Shown piece by piece: positions 5,772 through 12,076 of a stretch of 12,076 nucleotides of DNA. How positions within the stretch are numbered: the first letter of the stretch is position 1; each line of letters opens with the position of its first letter. The stretch spans positions 1 through 12,076 of the forward strand of contig CAJMRA010000033.1 of NCBI GenBank assembly GCA_905215675.1. Reading direction: 5' to 3'. The notes beneath the pieces are model-generated. The model ran no database searches. It was not told the DNA's origin and saw only the letters and a list, made by a program, of their open reading frames with translations. The stretch comes from an uncultured bacterium. Lineage in GTDB: Bacteria; Desulfobacterota; Desulfovibrionia; Desulfovibrionales; Desulfovibrionaceae. The position numbers were made by a program, and so were the translations under genes.

Positions 5772-6986
5772 CTACGGCTTTCGGGGATCGTAGACGCACT
5801 GCCAGGGCAGGCCGTAGCGGTTGAGATCGGCCATGAAGGGATCGGGATCCATCTGTTCCATATTCCAGACGCCCGCCTGCAGCCACAGGCCGGAAAGCAT
5901 CATCTTGGCGCCGATCATGGCCGGGACGCCGGTGGTGTAGGAAATGGCCTGCGAGCCGACTTCGGCGTAGCACGCCTCATGATCGCAGACGTTGTAGATA
6001 TAGACGGTCTTCGGCTTGCCGTCCTTGACGCCCTGCATGACGTTGCCGATGCAGGTCTTGCCCCGGGTGAGCGGGCCGAGGGAGGCGGGATCGGGCAGGA
6101 GCGCCTTGAGGAACTGAATGGGCACGATTTGCTGTCCCTGATAGTCCACGGGATCAATGCGGGTCATGCCCACGTTGCCGAGTACCTTCAGGTGGTTGAG
6201 ATAGTTTTCGGAGAAGGTCATCCAGAAACGGGCGCGCCGGATGCCCTTGAGATTGCGGACCAGCGATTCCAGTTCCTCATGGTACATGAGGAAGCATTTC
6301 TTTTCGCCGATGCCCTCGGGGAAGGCATAGCTCATGGACCACGACAGCGGATCGGTTTCCACCCATTCGCCGCGCTCCCAGTAGCGGCCGCGGGCGGTCA
6401 CTTCGCGGATATTGATTTCCGGGTTGAAGTTGGTGGCGAAGGGCTGGCCGTGATCGCCCGCGTTGCAGTCGATGATGTCCAGCACATGCACTTCGTCCAG
6501 CTCGTGCTTGAGCGCCCACGCGGCAAAGACGTTGGTCACGCCGGGATCGAAGCCGGAGCCGAGCAGCGCGGTGAGACCGGCTTCGCGGAAACGCTCCTGA
6601 TAGGCCCATTGCCACTTGTATTCAAACTTGGCGGTATCCAGCGGTTCGTAATTGGCGGTATCAAGGTAATGCACGCCGCATTCGAGGCAGGCGTCCATGA
6701 TGTGCAGGTCCTGATAGGGCAGGGCGATGTTGGCCACCATGGCGGGCTTGACGTTGCGGATGAGTTCGCACAGCTCGGGAACGTTGTCGGCGTCCACCTG
6801 CGCGGTGGCGATGTCCACGCCGTAGCGCTGCTTCACGCTTGCGGCAATGTCGTCGCAGCGCTTTTTGGTGCGGCTGGCAAGGGTGATCTTGCCGAAGGCG
6901 TCCTCGTCCCTGGCGGCCTGCGCCATCTTGTGGGCCACGACGCTGCCGACGCCGCCCGCGCCGATGATCAGAATATCCTTGGACAT
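5772..6986 (-). CDS. Carboxynorspermidine dehydrogenase (saccharopine dehydrogenase family)
   Basis: This is an NAD(P)H-dependent enzyme (404 aa) that condenses a diamine (putrescine or diaminopropane) with aspartate semialdehyde and reduces the product to carboxyspermidine or carboxynorspermidine. The Rossmann motif is GAGGVGS at residues 9-15. The family pattern continues with ALPYQDLHIMDACLECGVHYLDTANYE, GLTALLGSGFDPGVTNVFAA, and a C-terminal domain with SYTTGVPAMIGAKMM. The ATG at 6986 was chosen because GGGAG lies 8 bases upstream; an in-frame GTG at 6995 sits on top of that site. The nspC decarboxylase follows on the same strand, which supports the polyamine role over lysine metabolism. 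True saccharopine dehydrogenase is the alternative but less likely. Confidence 0.9.
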   Translation of the reverse strand: MSKDILIIGAGGVGSVVAHKMAQAARDEDAFGKITLASRTKKRCDDIAASVKQRYGVDIATAQVDADNVPELCELIRNVKPAMVANIALPYQDLHIMDACLECGVHYLDTANYEPLDTAKFEYKWQWAYQERFREAGLTALLGSGFDPGVTNVFAAWALKHELDEVHVLDIIDCNAGDHGQPFATNFNPEINIREVTARGRYWERGEWVETDPLSWSMSYAFPEGIGEKKCFLMYHEELESLVRNLKGIRRARFWMTFSENYLNHLKVLGNVGMTRIDPVDYQGQQIVPIQFLKALLPDPASLGPLTRGKTCIGNVMQGVKDGKPKTVYIYNVCDHEACYAEVGSQAISYTTGVPAMIGAKMMLSGLWLQAGVWNMEQMDPDPFMADLNRYGLPWQCVYDPRKP

Positions 6987-7093
6987 GGCGTGCACTCCCT
7001 GTTGTCTTGAAGGTTGTGGGGGCGCGGCGCACCGCGCGGCGGGGCCGCCGGGGCCGCGGAAGCGAGTGTTGCCGCATGCGCACGGCGTTTCTT

Positions 7094-7122
7094 GTTCTAG
7101 ACGGCGGATGTCGCCGCGTCAA
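7094..7122 (-). promoter_or_regulatory. Sigma70-type promoter of the polyamine genes
   Basis: On the minus strand TTGACG (7117-7122, 5 of 6 to consensus) is followed by a 17-base spacer and TAGAAC (7094-7099, 4 of 6). Transcription would start near 7087, leaving a leader of about 100 bases before the dehydrogenase ATG. It lies downstream of the rpsA terminator, so the polyamine genes appear to be their own transcription unit. Confidence 0.65.
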
Positions 7123-7145
7123 GGCGGGGTCCGCCCTTGTGACGC

Positions 7146-7180
7146 AAAAGAAAAACGGGACGCCCGGAAGGGCGTCCCGT
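7146..7180 (-). terminator. Intrinsic terminator of rpsA
   Basis: On the minus strand ACGGGACGCCC, loop TTCC, GGGCGTCCCGT form a perfect 11-bp stem (7155-7180). TTTTTCTTTT follows directly. It begins about 24 bases after the rpsA stop codon. This is the clearest rho-independent terminator in the window. Confidence 0.95.
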
Positions 7181-7204
7181 CCATGATTTTCCGGCGAAAG
7201 GCCG

Positions 7205-8920
7205 TTAGGCGTTTTCGCTTTCCTCGAACTTCTGCTTCAGCAGATCGCCGAGGCTCTGACCGGCTTCCTGGGGACCGGCATGGAATTCCTTGGGCTTGCG
7301 GCGATCGTCGTCGTCGCCCTTGATCTGCTTGATGGAGAGGCCGAGGCGGCGTTCTTCGGCGCTGACGTGGATGACCTTGGCTTCGATTTCCTGGCCTTCC
7401 TTGTACATTTCGGCAGGCGTCTTGACCTTCTTGCTGGAAAGTTCGGACACATGCACGAGGCCTTCGATGCCTTCTTCCACTTCAACGAACAGACCGAAGT
7501 CCGTGATATTGGTCACGATGCCCTTGACGGTGCAGCCCACGGGATAGGTGGCGGGCACATGGCCCCACGGATCGTCCACCAGCTGCTTGATGCCGAGGGT
7601 GAACTTCTCGTTTTCCTGATCCACGGTCAGGACCTTGGCCTGCACGGTGTCGCCGACCTTGTAGATTTCGTTGGGATGGCGGACCTTCTTGGTCCAGGAA
7701 ATGTCGGACACGTGAATGAGGCCGTCAATGCCGTCTTCGATGCCGATGAACATGCCGAATTCGGTGATGTTCTTGATGACGCCTTCAAGCACGGTGCCTT
7801 CGGGATACTTTTCGGCCACCAGTTCCCAGGGATTGGGACGCACCTGCTTCATGCCGAGGCTGATGCGCTTCTTTTCGCCGTCCACACCGAGGATGACGAC
7901 TTCCACTTCGTCGCCGGTGTGCACCATCTGGGAAGGATGACGCAGCTTGCGGGTCCAGGACATTTCGGAGATGTGCACCAGACCTTCCACGCCGGGTTCC
8001 AGTTCCACAAAGGCGCCGTAATCCACAAGGTTGGTCACCTTGCCGGTCACCTTCTTGCCTTCGGGGAAGCGGGCGGAGATGTCCTGCCACGGATCGGGCA
8101 CGAGCTGCTTCAGGCCGAGGGAGACCTTGTTGTTTTCGCGGTCGAAGGAAAGGACCTTCAGGGTCAGGTCCTGACCCATGGTGATCATTTCCTTGGGATG
8201 ACGGATGCGCTTCCAGCTCATGTCGGTGATGTGCAGGAGACCGTCGAGGCCGCCGAGGTCCACGAACACGCCGTATTCGGTGATGTTCTTGGCCTTGCCG
8301 TGCACGATCTGGCCCTCTTCGAGGGTGCGCAGCAGATCCTGACGCTTGGAATCGCGTTCCTCTTCAAGCAGCACGCGGCGCGACACGATGACGTTGCTGC
8401 GGCGGCGGTTGATCTTGAGCACGCGGAATTCGAATTCCTGATTGACAAGAGCGTCCATATCCGGCACGGGGCGCAGATCCACGTGCGAACCGGGCAAAAA
8501 CGCCTCGACGCCGCCGATGTCCACCGTATAGCCGCCCTTGATGCGGCGTACGATGTGGCCCTTGATGACCCGATTGTTCTCCTGCACGTCTTCCAGCTGA
8601 TCGAAGACCTGCATGCGCTTGGCTTTTTCAAAGGAGAGAGTGATGGTGCCTTCATTTTCATTCTTGCGCACCACGTACACGTCAACCTTGTCGCCCACCT
8701 TCACATTGATGTTGCCGGCGGCGTCGCGGAATTCGGCGGCGGGAATCTGCCCTTCGGACTTGAAGTTCACGTCCACCAGGACATTGTCGTCATTGACGCG
8801 GACGATTTCACCTTTGACGATGGAGCCTTCTTCGAGGTCGCCAAAGTCGGGGTTGAGGTAGTTTTCAAGGGCACTTTCGAAAGAAATTTCATTCTCATGC
8901 CCGGTTGCATTGTCTGCCAT
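7205..8920 (-). CDS. rpsA: Ribosomal protein S1
   Basis: This is the RNA-binding protein of the 30S subunit that helps dock mRNA during initiation (571 aa, near the E. coli length). Six S1 (OB-fold) domains are visible at about residues 30-97, 116-182, 202-272, 287-359, 374-446 and 460-532. The last four are close repeats with the pattern G-V-N-T-YG-FV and GLVH-SE-SW---HP. The first two are more diverged, as expected for the ribosome-binding end. The C-terminus is acidic/basic mixed (KGDDDDRRKPKEF). The ATG at 8920 was chosen because TTGGAGG lies 9 bases upstream; upstream in-frame codons start from a TTG in non-coding DNA. The 121 bases separating it from trkH hold its leader, including a small CCCC-ttacc-GGGG hairpin and at best a weak promoter (TTGTAC, 17 bases, TAGTTT). 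Confidence 0.97.
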   Translation of the reverse strand: MADNATGHENEISFESALENYLNPDFGDLEEGSIVKGEIVRVNDDNVLVDVNFKSEGQIPAAEFRDAAGNINVKVGDKVDVYVVRKNENEGTITLSFEKAKRMQVFDQLEDVQENNRVIKGHIVRRIKGGYTVDIGGVEAFLPGSHVDLRPVPDMDALVNQEFEFRVLKINRRRSNVIVSRRVLLEEERDSKRQDLLRTLEEGQIVHGKAKNITEYGVFVDLGGLDGLLHITDMSWKRIRHPKEMITMGQDLTLKVLSFDRENNKVSLGLKQLVPDPWQDISARFPEGKKVTGKVTNLVDYGAFVELEPGVEGLVHISEMSWTRKLRHPSQMVHTGDEVEVVILGVDGEKKRISLGMKQVRPNPWELVAEKYPEGTVLEGVIKNITEFGMFIGIEDGIDGLIHVSDISWTKKVRHPNEIYKVGDTVQAKVLTVDQENEKFTLGIKQLVDDPWGHVPATYPVGCTVKGIVTNITDFGLFVEVEEGIEGLVHVSELSSKKVKTPAEMYKEGQEIEAKVIHVSAEERRLGLSIKQIKGDDDDRRKPKEFHAGPQEAGQSLGDLLKQKFEESENA

Positions 8921-9041
8921 GCTGCCATGCCTCCAAATAATCTGCCCCGGTAAGGGGTGGTGGTAAAAACTAGCAGAAGGCGTGACGAAGTACAAGCGCA
9001 AAAATGGGATGCGGGACGGCGTGTTCCGGCGGAAACGGGGA

Positions 9042-10406
9042 TCAGCCTATGGGGAGCTGCGCCTCGGCGTAGTCGTACAGGCGGGAGCGCTGCAGGCTGC
9101 GCACGGCCATGAGCAGGGCCAGCAGGCCCACGCGCCCGGCAAACATGTTGACGATGACGATTCCCTTGCCCATATCGGTGAGTTCGCCGGTGAAGTTGAG
9201 GGAAAGCCCCACGGTGCCCAGGGCGGAAACGACCTCGAAAAGCAGGCGCAGCAGGGGAACGTCGCCGCCGCCGCTGCGGTCCAGAATGCCGCCTTCGCTG
9301 AGACTGAGCAGCAGCGTGGAAACCATGATCAGCAGCGTATACAGGAAGAAGATGGTCAGCGCCCGCGTGAGGTTTTCCGCTGGGACGCCGCGCCCCTCAA
9401 GGACGATCTGGCGCTCGTTGCGGCACTGGGCCGCGACGTAGCCCGCCAGAACGCGGAAGGTGACGACCTTGATCCCCCCCGCGCAGGACCCGGAACTGCC
9501 GCCGATGAACATCAGCACGCAGAGGATCAGCAGGCTGGCCTCGCTGTAGGCCGTCATGTCTATGGTGTTGAAGCCCGCCGTGCGGGCCACGACGGAATGA
9601 AAAAGGGAAACCATGCCCAGCAGCGTCCCGTCCCCCACGCTCAGTTCGTTGCCCGGCCTGCGCCATTCGATGAGAAAGAGCAGCGCGGCCCCGGCGACGA
9701 TCAATGCGGCGGAGGTCTTGAGCACCAGTCGGCTGAAACGGCTGTAGCAGGCGGTTTCCGCGCCGACGCGCCCGCGCGAGAGGATGCCCAGCGTTTCCCG
9801 CAGGACCGTGAAGCCGAGACCCCCCAGAATGACGGCCAGGCAGATCACGGCGTTGACGCCCGCATGATCGCGGTAAAAGACAAGATTGTCCGGCCGCAGG
9901 GCGAAACCCGCGTTGCAGAAGGCCGAGACGGCATGAAACAGCGCCCTGAACGGCGTGAAATAGGCGGGATCGCAGCAGTGGAGCAGCACGGCGGCCGTGA
10001 TCTCGATGCCCGCGGTGATGGCCGCGACTTCCCGCAGGAAGCGCCGGAGATCGAAGGTGTCGCCCAGCAGGGCCTGCGTGACGGCCTCGCGGCTGGTGAA
10101 GGGAACCGCGCGCCGCCAGAGCAGAAAGATCAGGCTGGTATAGGTCATGACGCCGAGCCCGCCCGTCTGGATCAGCAGAAGCAGGATTCCCTGTCCCAGC
10201 GGGGAAAGCACGCTGCCGACGTCCACGGGGGAAAGCCCCGTCACACAGACGGCGGACGTGGAGATAAAGAAGGCGTCCACCCAGCGCAGGGTCTGTCCCG
10301 GCATGTGGCTCGCGGGCAGTTGCAGGGCGCAGGCGCCCAGCAGGATGACGGCAAGAAAGGAATAGACGGGCCAGGTGAGGGGGCTGAAAATGCGGTGCTG
10401 TCGCAT
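9042..10406 (-). CDS. TrkH/KtrB-family potassium transporter membrane subunit
   Basis: This is the ion-conducting subunit of a Trk/Ktr potassium uptake system in the inner membrane (454 aa). Four repeated pore segments are visible with their filter glycines: TSAVCVTGLS (G57), SAFCNAGFAL (G167), ARTAGFNT (G278) and SALGTVGLS (G400). The conserved arginine of the last repeat is in FAGRVGLLALL (R425). The intramembrane gate loop reads GGSSGSCAGGIK (302-313), where relatives commonly have GGSPGSTAGGIK. The length and QTGGLGVMT motif lean to KtrB, but naming is uncertain, so no symbol is given. No TrkA/KtrA regulatory gene is adjacent within the window; one could lie elsewhere. The ATG at 10406 has AGGA close upstream; a TTG further upstream gives only a non-conserved extension. 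Confidence 0.92.
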   Translation of the reverse strand: MRQHRIFSPLTWPVYSFLAVILLGACALQLPASHMPGQTLRWVDAFFISTSAVCVTGLSPVDVGSVLSPLGQGILLLLIQTGGLGVMTYTSLIFLLWRRAVPFTSREAVTQALLGDTFDLRRFLREVAAITAGIEITAAVLLHCCDPAYFTPFRALFHAVSAFCNAGFALRPDNLVFYRDHAGVNAVICLAVILGGLGFTVLRETLGILSRGRVGAETACYSRFSRLVLKTSAALIVAGAALLFLIEWRRPGNELSVGDGTLLGMVSLFHSVVARTAGFNTIDMTAYSEASLLILCVLMFIGGSSGSCAGGIKVVTFRVLAGYVAAQCRNERQIVLEGRGVPAENLTRALTIFFLYTLLIMVSTLLLSLSEGGILDRSGGGDVPLLRLLFEVVSALGTVGLSLNFTGELTDMGKGIVIVNMFAGRVGLLALLMAVRSLQRSRLYDYAEAQLPIG

Positions 10407-10453
10407 GGTTCCTGCTGTAGGCCAATCCGGCGAGGAATGCAAATATGCCGGAC

Positions 10454-10482
10454 TTTACAGCGGGAAAAAGGATTGCTACCAT
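10454..10482 (+). promoter_or_regulatory. Sigma70-type promoter of thiC
   Basis: TTTACA (10454-10459, 5 of 6 to consensus), a 17-base spacer, and TACCAT (10477-10482, 4 of 6) place a start near 10489. The leader then contains a CGCGCC-gcaa-GGCGCG hairpin (10504-10519) and the TPP aptamer. It lies divergently from trkH, whose own promoter I could not identify in the shared 47-base stretch up to this element. Confidence 0.65.
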
Positions 10483-10534
10483 CCCCGCCACTGGAATACG
10501 CCCCGCGCCGCAAGGCGCGCGGGCGGCGCAATGC

Positions 10535-10659
10535 AAAGCTGGGGGAGCCGGGCCCGGGATCGTTCCTTCGTGAACGTCTTTCGGTGGGACGGCTGAGAGT
10601 GGGCGCAGCGCCCAGACCCCATGAACCTGACGCAGTTCGTACTGTCGTAGGGAAGCTTT
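10535..10659 (+). ncRNA. TPP riboswitch (THI element) upstream of thiC
   Basis: It senses thiamine pyrophosphate and lowers thiC expression when the cofactor is plentiful. The conserved core is present: CTGAGA (10593-10598), ACCCC then ATGAACCTGA (10616-10630), and CGTAGGGAA (10646-10654). P1 is AAAGCT (10535-10540) with AGCTTT (10654-10659). P2 is GGGG with CCCC (10617-10620). P3 closes as AGCCG (10546-10550) with CGGCT (10590-10594). The optional P3a is GGGCG-cag-CGCCC (10601-10613). The P4/P5 side has CAG-ttcgta-CTG. The P3 arm is long, about 49 bases, with an inner CGTTC/GAACG hairpin (10561-10576). Its position directly before thiC, the most common TPP-controlled gene, fits. Confidence 0.95.
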
Positions 10660-10691
10660 CCGGGTCGTTCGTATCCATTCCCCACGGTCGC

Positions 10692-10729
10692 GGGCGCGTC
10701 GTAACCCGCCGCGCGCCCCGTGCGCACGG
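10692..10729 (+). promoter_or_regulatory. Hairpins between the TPP aptamer and thiC (candidate expression platform)
   Basis: Two GC-rich structures lie in the 87 bases from aptamer to start codon. GGGCGCG (10692-10698) pairs with CGCGCCC (10712-10718), and CCGTGCGCACGG (10718-10729) is a 12-base perfect palindrome overlapping its end by one base. There is no T run, so a classic intrinsic terminator is absent. Control may act on translation or through Rho; the sequence does not decide. Confidence 0.4.
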
Positions 10730-10746
10730 CCGCGAGGCTCGTTTCC

Positions 10747-12021
10747 ATGTCTCTCCGTTCTCAGAATGCCGCCCTGAATTCGCTTCTGGACGCCCATCTC
10801 GCCTCCCTTGCCGAGGCGGAACAGCTCGCTCCCTCCCTCATCCTTGACGCCCTCGAAGCGGGCAGCATGGTGCTTCTCGGCAATCCCGCCCATGCCGGAC
10901 TGCGGCCGCTGCTTGTGGGGCAGCCCTCACGGGTCAAGGTCAACGCCAATATCGGCACGTCCCCCCTCTGCAACTGCGTCAATACCGAACTGCGCAAAAT
11001 CAGGACCGCCATTGACAGCGGCGCGGATACGGTCATGGATCTGTCCATTGCCGGGGACCTCGACGCCATCCGCCGCGGCATGCTGGAAGCCTGTCCCCTG
11101 CCGCTCGGCACCGTGCCCATGTACGCCGTGGGCCAGCGCCTGCTGGATGCCGAACGCGACGTGGCCACCATGCAGCCGGACGAGCTGTTCGAGGAAATTG
11201 CCCGGCAGGCGCGTCAGGGCGTGGACTTTATGACCGTGCATTGCGGCCTGTCCCTGCGCGGCGCGGAAATGGCCGTGAAGCAGAAGCGCGTCATGGGCAT
11301 CGTCTCTCGCGGCGGCTCCATGCTGGCGCGCTGGATGCTGGAAAACAACCGGGAAAATCCCCTGCTGGAATATTTTGATCGTCTGCTGGACGTCTGCCGC
11401 GAATACAACGTCACCCTTTCCCTGGGCGACGGCCTGCGCCCGGGCGCGGGCGTGGACGCGGGCGACGCGGCCCAGTGGGAAGAAGTCATCAATCTGGGAC
11501 GGCTCGCGGCCTACGCGCTGGAACGCGGCGTACAGTGCATGATTGAAGGTCCCGGCCACGTGCCCATGAATCAGGTGCGCACCCAGATTCAGGGGATCAA
11601 GCGCCTGACCAACAACGCGCCGCTGTACGTCCTCGGCCCCCTGACCATCGACAGCGCGCCCGGCTACGATCATATCGCCGGGGCCATCGGCGGGGCCATG
11701 GCCGTGGAAGCCGGGGTGGACTTCCTCTGCTACCTGACGCCCGCGGAACATCTGACCCTGCCCGACGAGGCCGACGTGCGCGCGGGCGTGCTTGCCTCCC
11801 GCGTGGCGGCACAGGCCGGGGAGGTGGCGCTCGGCCGTCCCCATGCCCTGGCCCGCGAGGCGGCCATGAACGCCGCCCGCAAGGCCCTCGACTGGGACGG
11901 CATGCGCAAGGCCGCCCTCGACCCCCTGCAACTGGACGCCCGCCGCGAAGCCCACAAGCACGAAGACGTCTGCGCCATGTGCGGCAAGTTCTGCGCCGTC
12001 AAGATGCTGCAAGGCAAATAG
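10747..12021 (+). CDS. thiC: Phosphomethylpyrimidine synthase ThiC
   Basis: This is a radical SAM enzyme that rearranges aminoimidazole ribotide into hydroxymethylpyrimidine phosphate for thiamine (424 aa, the short form typical of anaerobes, without the extended N-terminal domain of enterobacterial ThiC). Motifs include VNANIGTSP (65-73), DSGADTVMDLS (90-100), HCGLSL (165-170), SRGGSMLA (187-194), EGPGHVPMNQ (267-276) and IDSAPGYDHI (301-310). The cluster-binding cysteines are C409, C412 and C416 in CAMCGKFC, a CX2CX3C spacing rather than the CX2CX4C of E. coli. The ATG at 10747 has GAGG 9 bases upstream. An in-frame GTG at 10720 lies in the leader hairpin and has no ribosome site. Expression is under the TPP riboswitch; no further thi gene is in the window. 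Confidence 0.96.
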   Translation: MSLRSQNAALNSLLDAHLASLAEAEQLAPSLILDALEAGSMVLLGNPAHAGLRPLLVGQPSRVKVNANIGTSPLCNCVNTELRKIRTAIDSGADTVMDLSIAGDLDAIRRGMLEACPLPLGTVPMYAVGQRLLDAERDVATMQPDELFEEIARQARQGVDFMTVHCGLSLRGAEMAVKQKRVMGIVSRGGSMLARWMLENNRENPLLEYFDRLLDVCREYNVTLSLGDGLRPGAGVDAGDAAQWEEVINLGRLAAYALERGVQCMIEGPGHVPMNQVRTQIQGIKRLTNNAPLYVLGPLTIDSAPGYDHIAGAIGGAMAVEAGVDFLCYLTPAEHLTLPDEADVRAGVLASRVAAQAGEVALGRPHALAREAAMNAARKALDWDGMRKAALDPLQLDARREAHKHEDVCAMCGKFCAVKMLQGK

Positions 12022-12037
12022 CTCGGCTGCCGGGGGG

Positions 12038-12076
12038 AAGGGAAACCCCTCCGCTCGCGCGGGAGGGGTTTCCCTT
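12038..12076 (+). terminator. Strong terminator hairpin after thiC
   Basis: A perfect 15-bp inverted repeat (arms 12038-12052 and 12062-12076, loop gctcgcgcg) begins 16 bases after the thiC stop. Its arms read AAGGGAAACCCCTCC and the reverse complement. The window ends at the last stem base, so a following T run cannot be seen. It could also serve a convergent gene beyond the window. Confidence 0.8.

Noticed and set aside
5772..6986. Naming the dehydrogenase a lysine-pathway saccharopine dehydrogenase
   Set aside because: The neighbouring nspC decarboxylase points to the carboxynorspermidine route, which uses a member of the same family.
4193..7010. Plus-strand open frames of 477 and 469 codons opposite nspC and the dehydrogenase
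   Set aside because: They mirror the codon pattern of the real genes on the other strand and match no recognisable family.
7280..8953. Plus-strand open frame of 557 codons antisense to rpsA
   Set aside because: Its His/Asp/Val-rich product is the reverse-strand image of the S1 repeats; the six S1 domains fix the coding strand.
10720..10746. GTG at 10720 as the thiC start
   Set aside because: It has no ribosome site and lies in a GC-rich leader palindrome; ATG at 10747 has GAGG at a fitting distance.
8982..10847. Plus-strand open frame of 621 codons opposite trkH and running through the TPP riboswitch
   Set aside because: It crosses a promoter, a riboswitch and the thiC start in another frame, and shows no domain.

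Overview
The window is GC-rich and densely coded. It suggests a strictly anaerobic, sulfate-reducer-like deltaproteobacterium, probably of the Desulfovibrio group. That placement is an inference from the NikK-M-L-Q-O nickel transporter layout, the carboxy(nor)spermidine polyamine route, and a short ThiC with a CX2CX3C cluster motif; no rRNA or other phylogenetic marker beyond ribosomal protein S1 is present. Nine protein genes are supported, eight on the minus strand and one (thiC) on the plus strand.

Layout. Reading leftward on the minus strand from 3854 to 75 is a five-gene ECF-type metal uptake operon: nikK (periplasmic DUF4198 protein), nikM (substrate-specific membrane subunit), nikL (periplasmic, membrane-anchored), nikQ (transmembrane coupling subunit) and nikO (ATPase). 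M/L and Q/O overlap by a few bases, and L/Q are 9 bases apart. Only nikK and nikM are separated, by 200 bases that hold a large hairpin repeat. From 6986 to 4250 on the same strand lies a polyamine pair: carboxynorspermidine dehydrogenase, then carboxynorspermidine decarboxylase (nspC). It has its own good sigma70-type promoter (7094-7122). From 8920 to 7205 is rpsA (ribosomal protein S1, six S1 domains), closed by a textbook terminator. From 10406 to 9042 is a TrkH/KtrB potassium channel-like transporter. Divergent from it is a promoter, a TPP riboswitch (10535-10659) and thiC (10747-12021), ending in a strong inverted-repeat terminator at the window edge.

How they work together. The nik operon imports nickel, presumably for nickel enzymes such as [NiFe] hydrogenase. 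The polyamine pair converts a diamine plus aspartate semialdehyde into spermidine or norspermidine through a carboxylated intermediate. ThiC makes the thiamine pyrimidine under feedback by thiamine pyrophosphate. The modules look like independent housekeeping transcription units, and no mobile element, CRISPR array or phage gene was seen.

The least ordinary feature is a family of four related intergenic hairpin elements (1-50, 2981-3063, 3993-4066, 5584-5630). They share a CAGGCCGTRTG-type spacer followed by a hairpin whose stem shows compensatory changes between copies. One copy sits inside the nik operon between nikK and nikM. Other points worth checking are the predicted histidine at the mature N-terminus of NikK and NikL (alongside Met-His in NikM), a histidine-rich tail on NikO, and an enlarged P3 arm in the TPP riboswitch.
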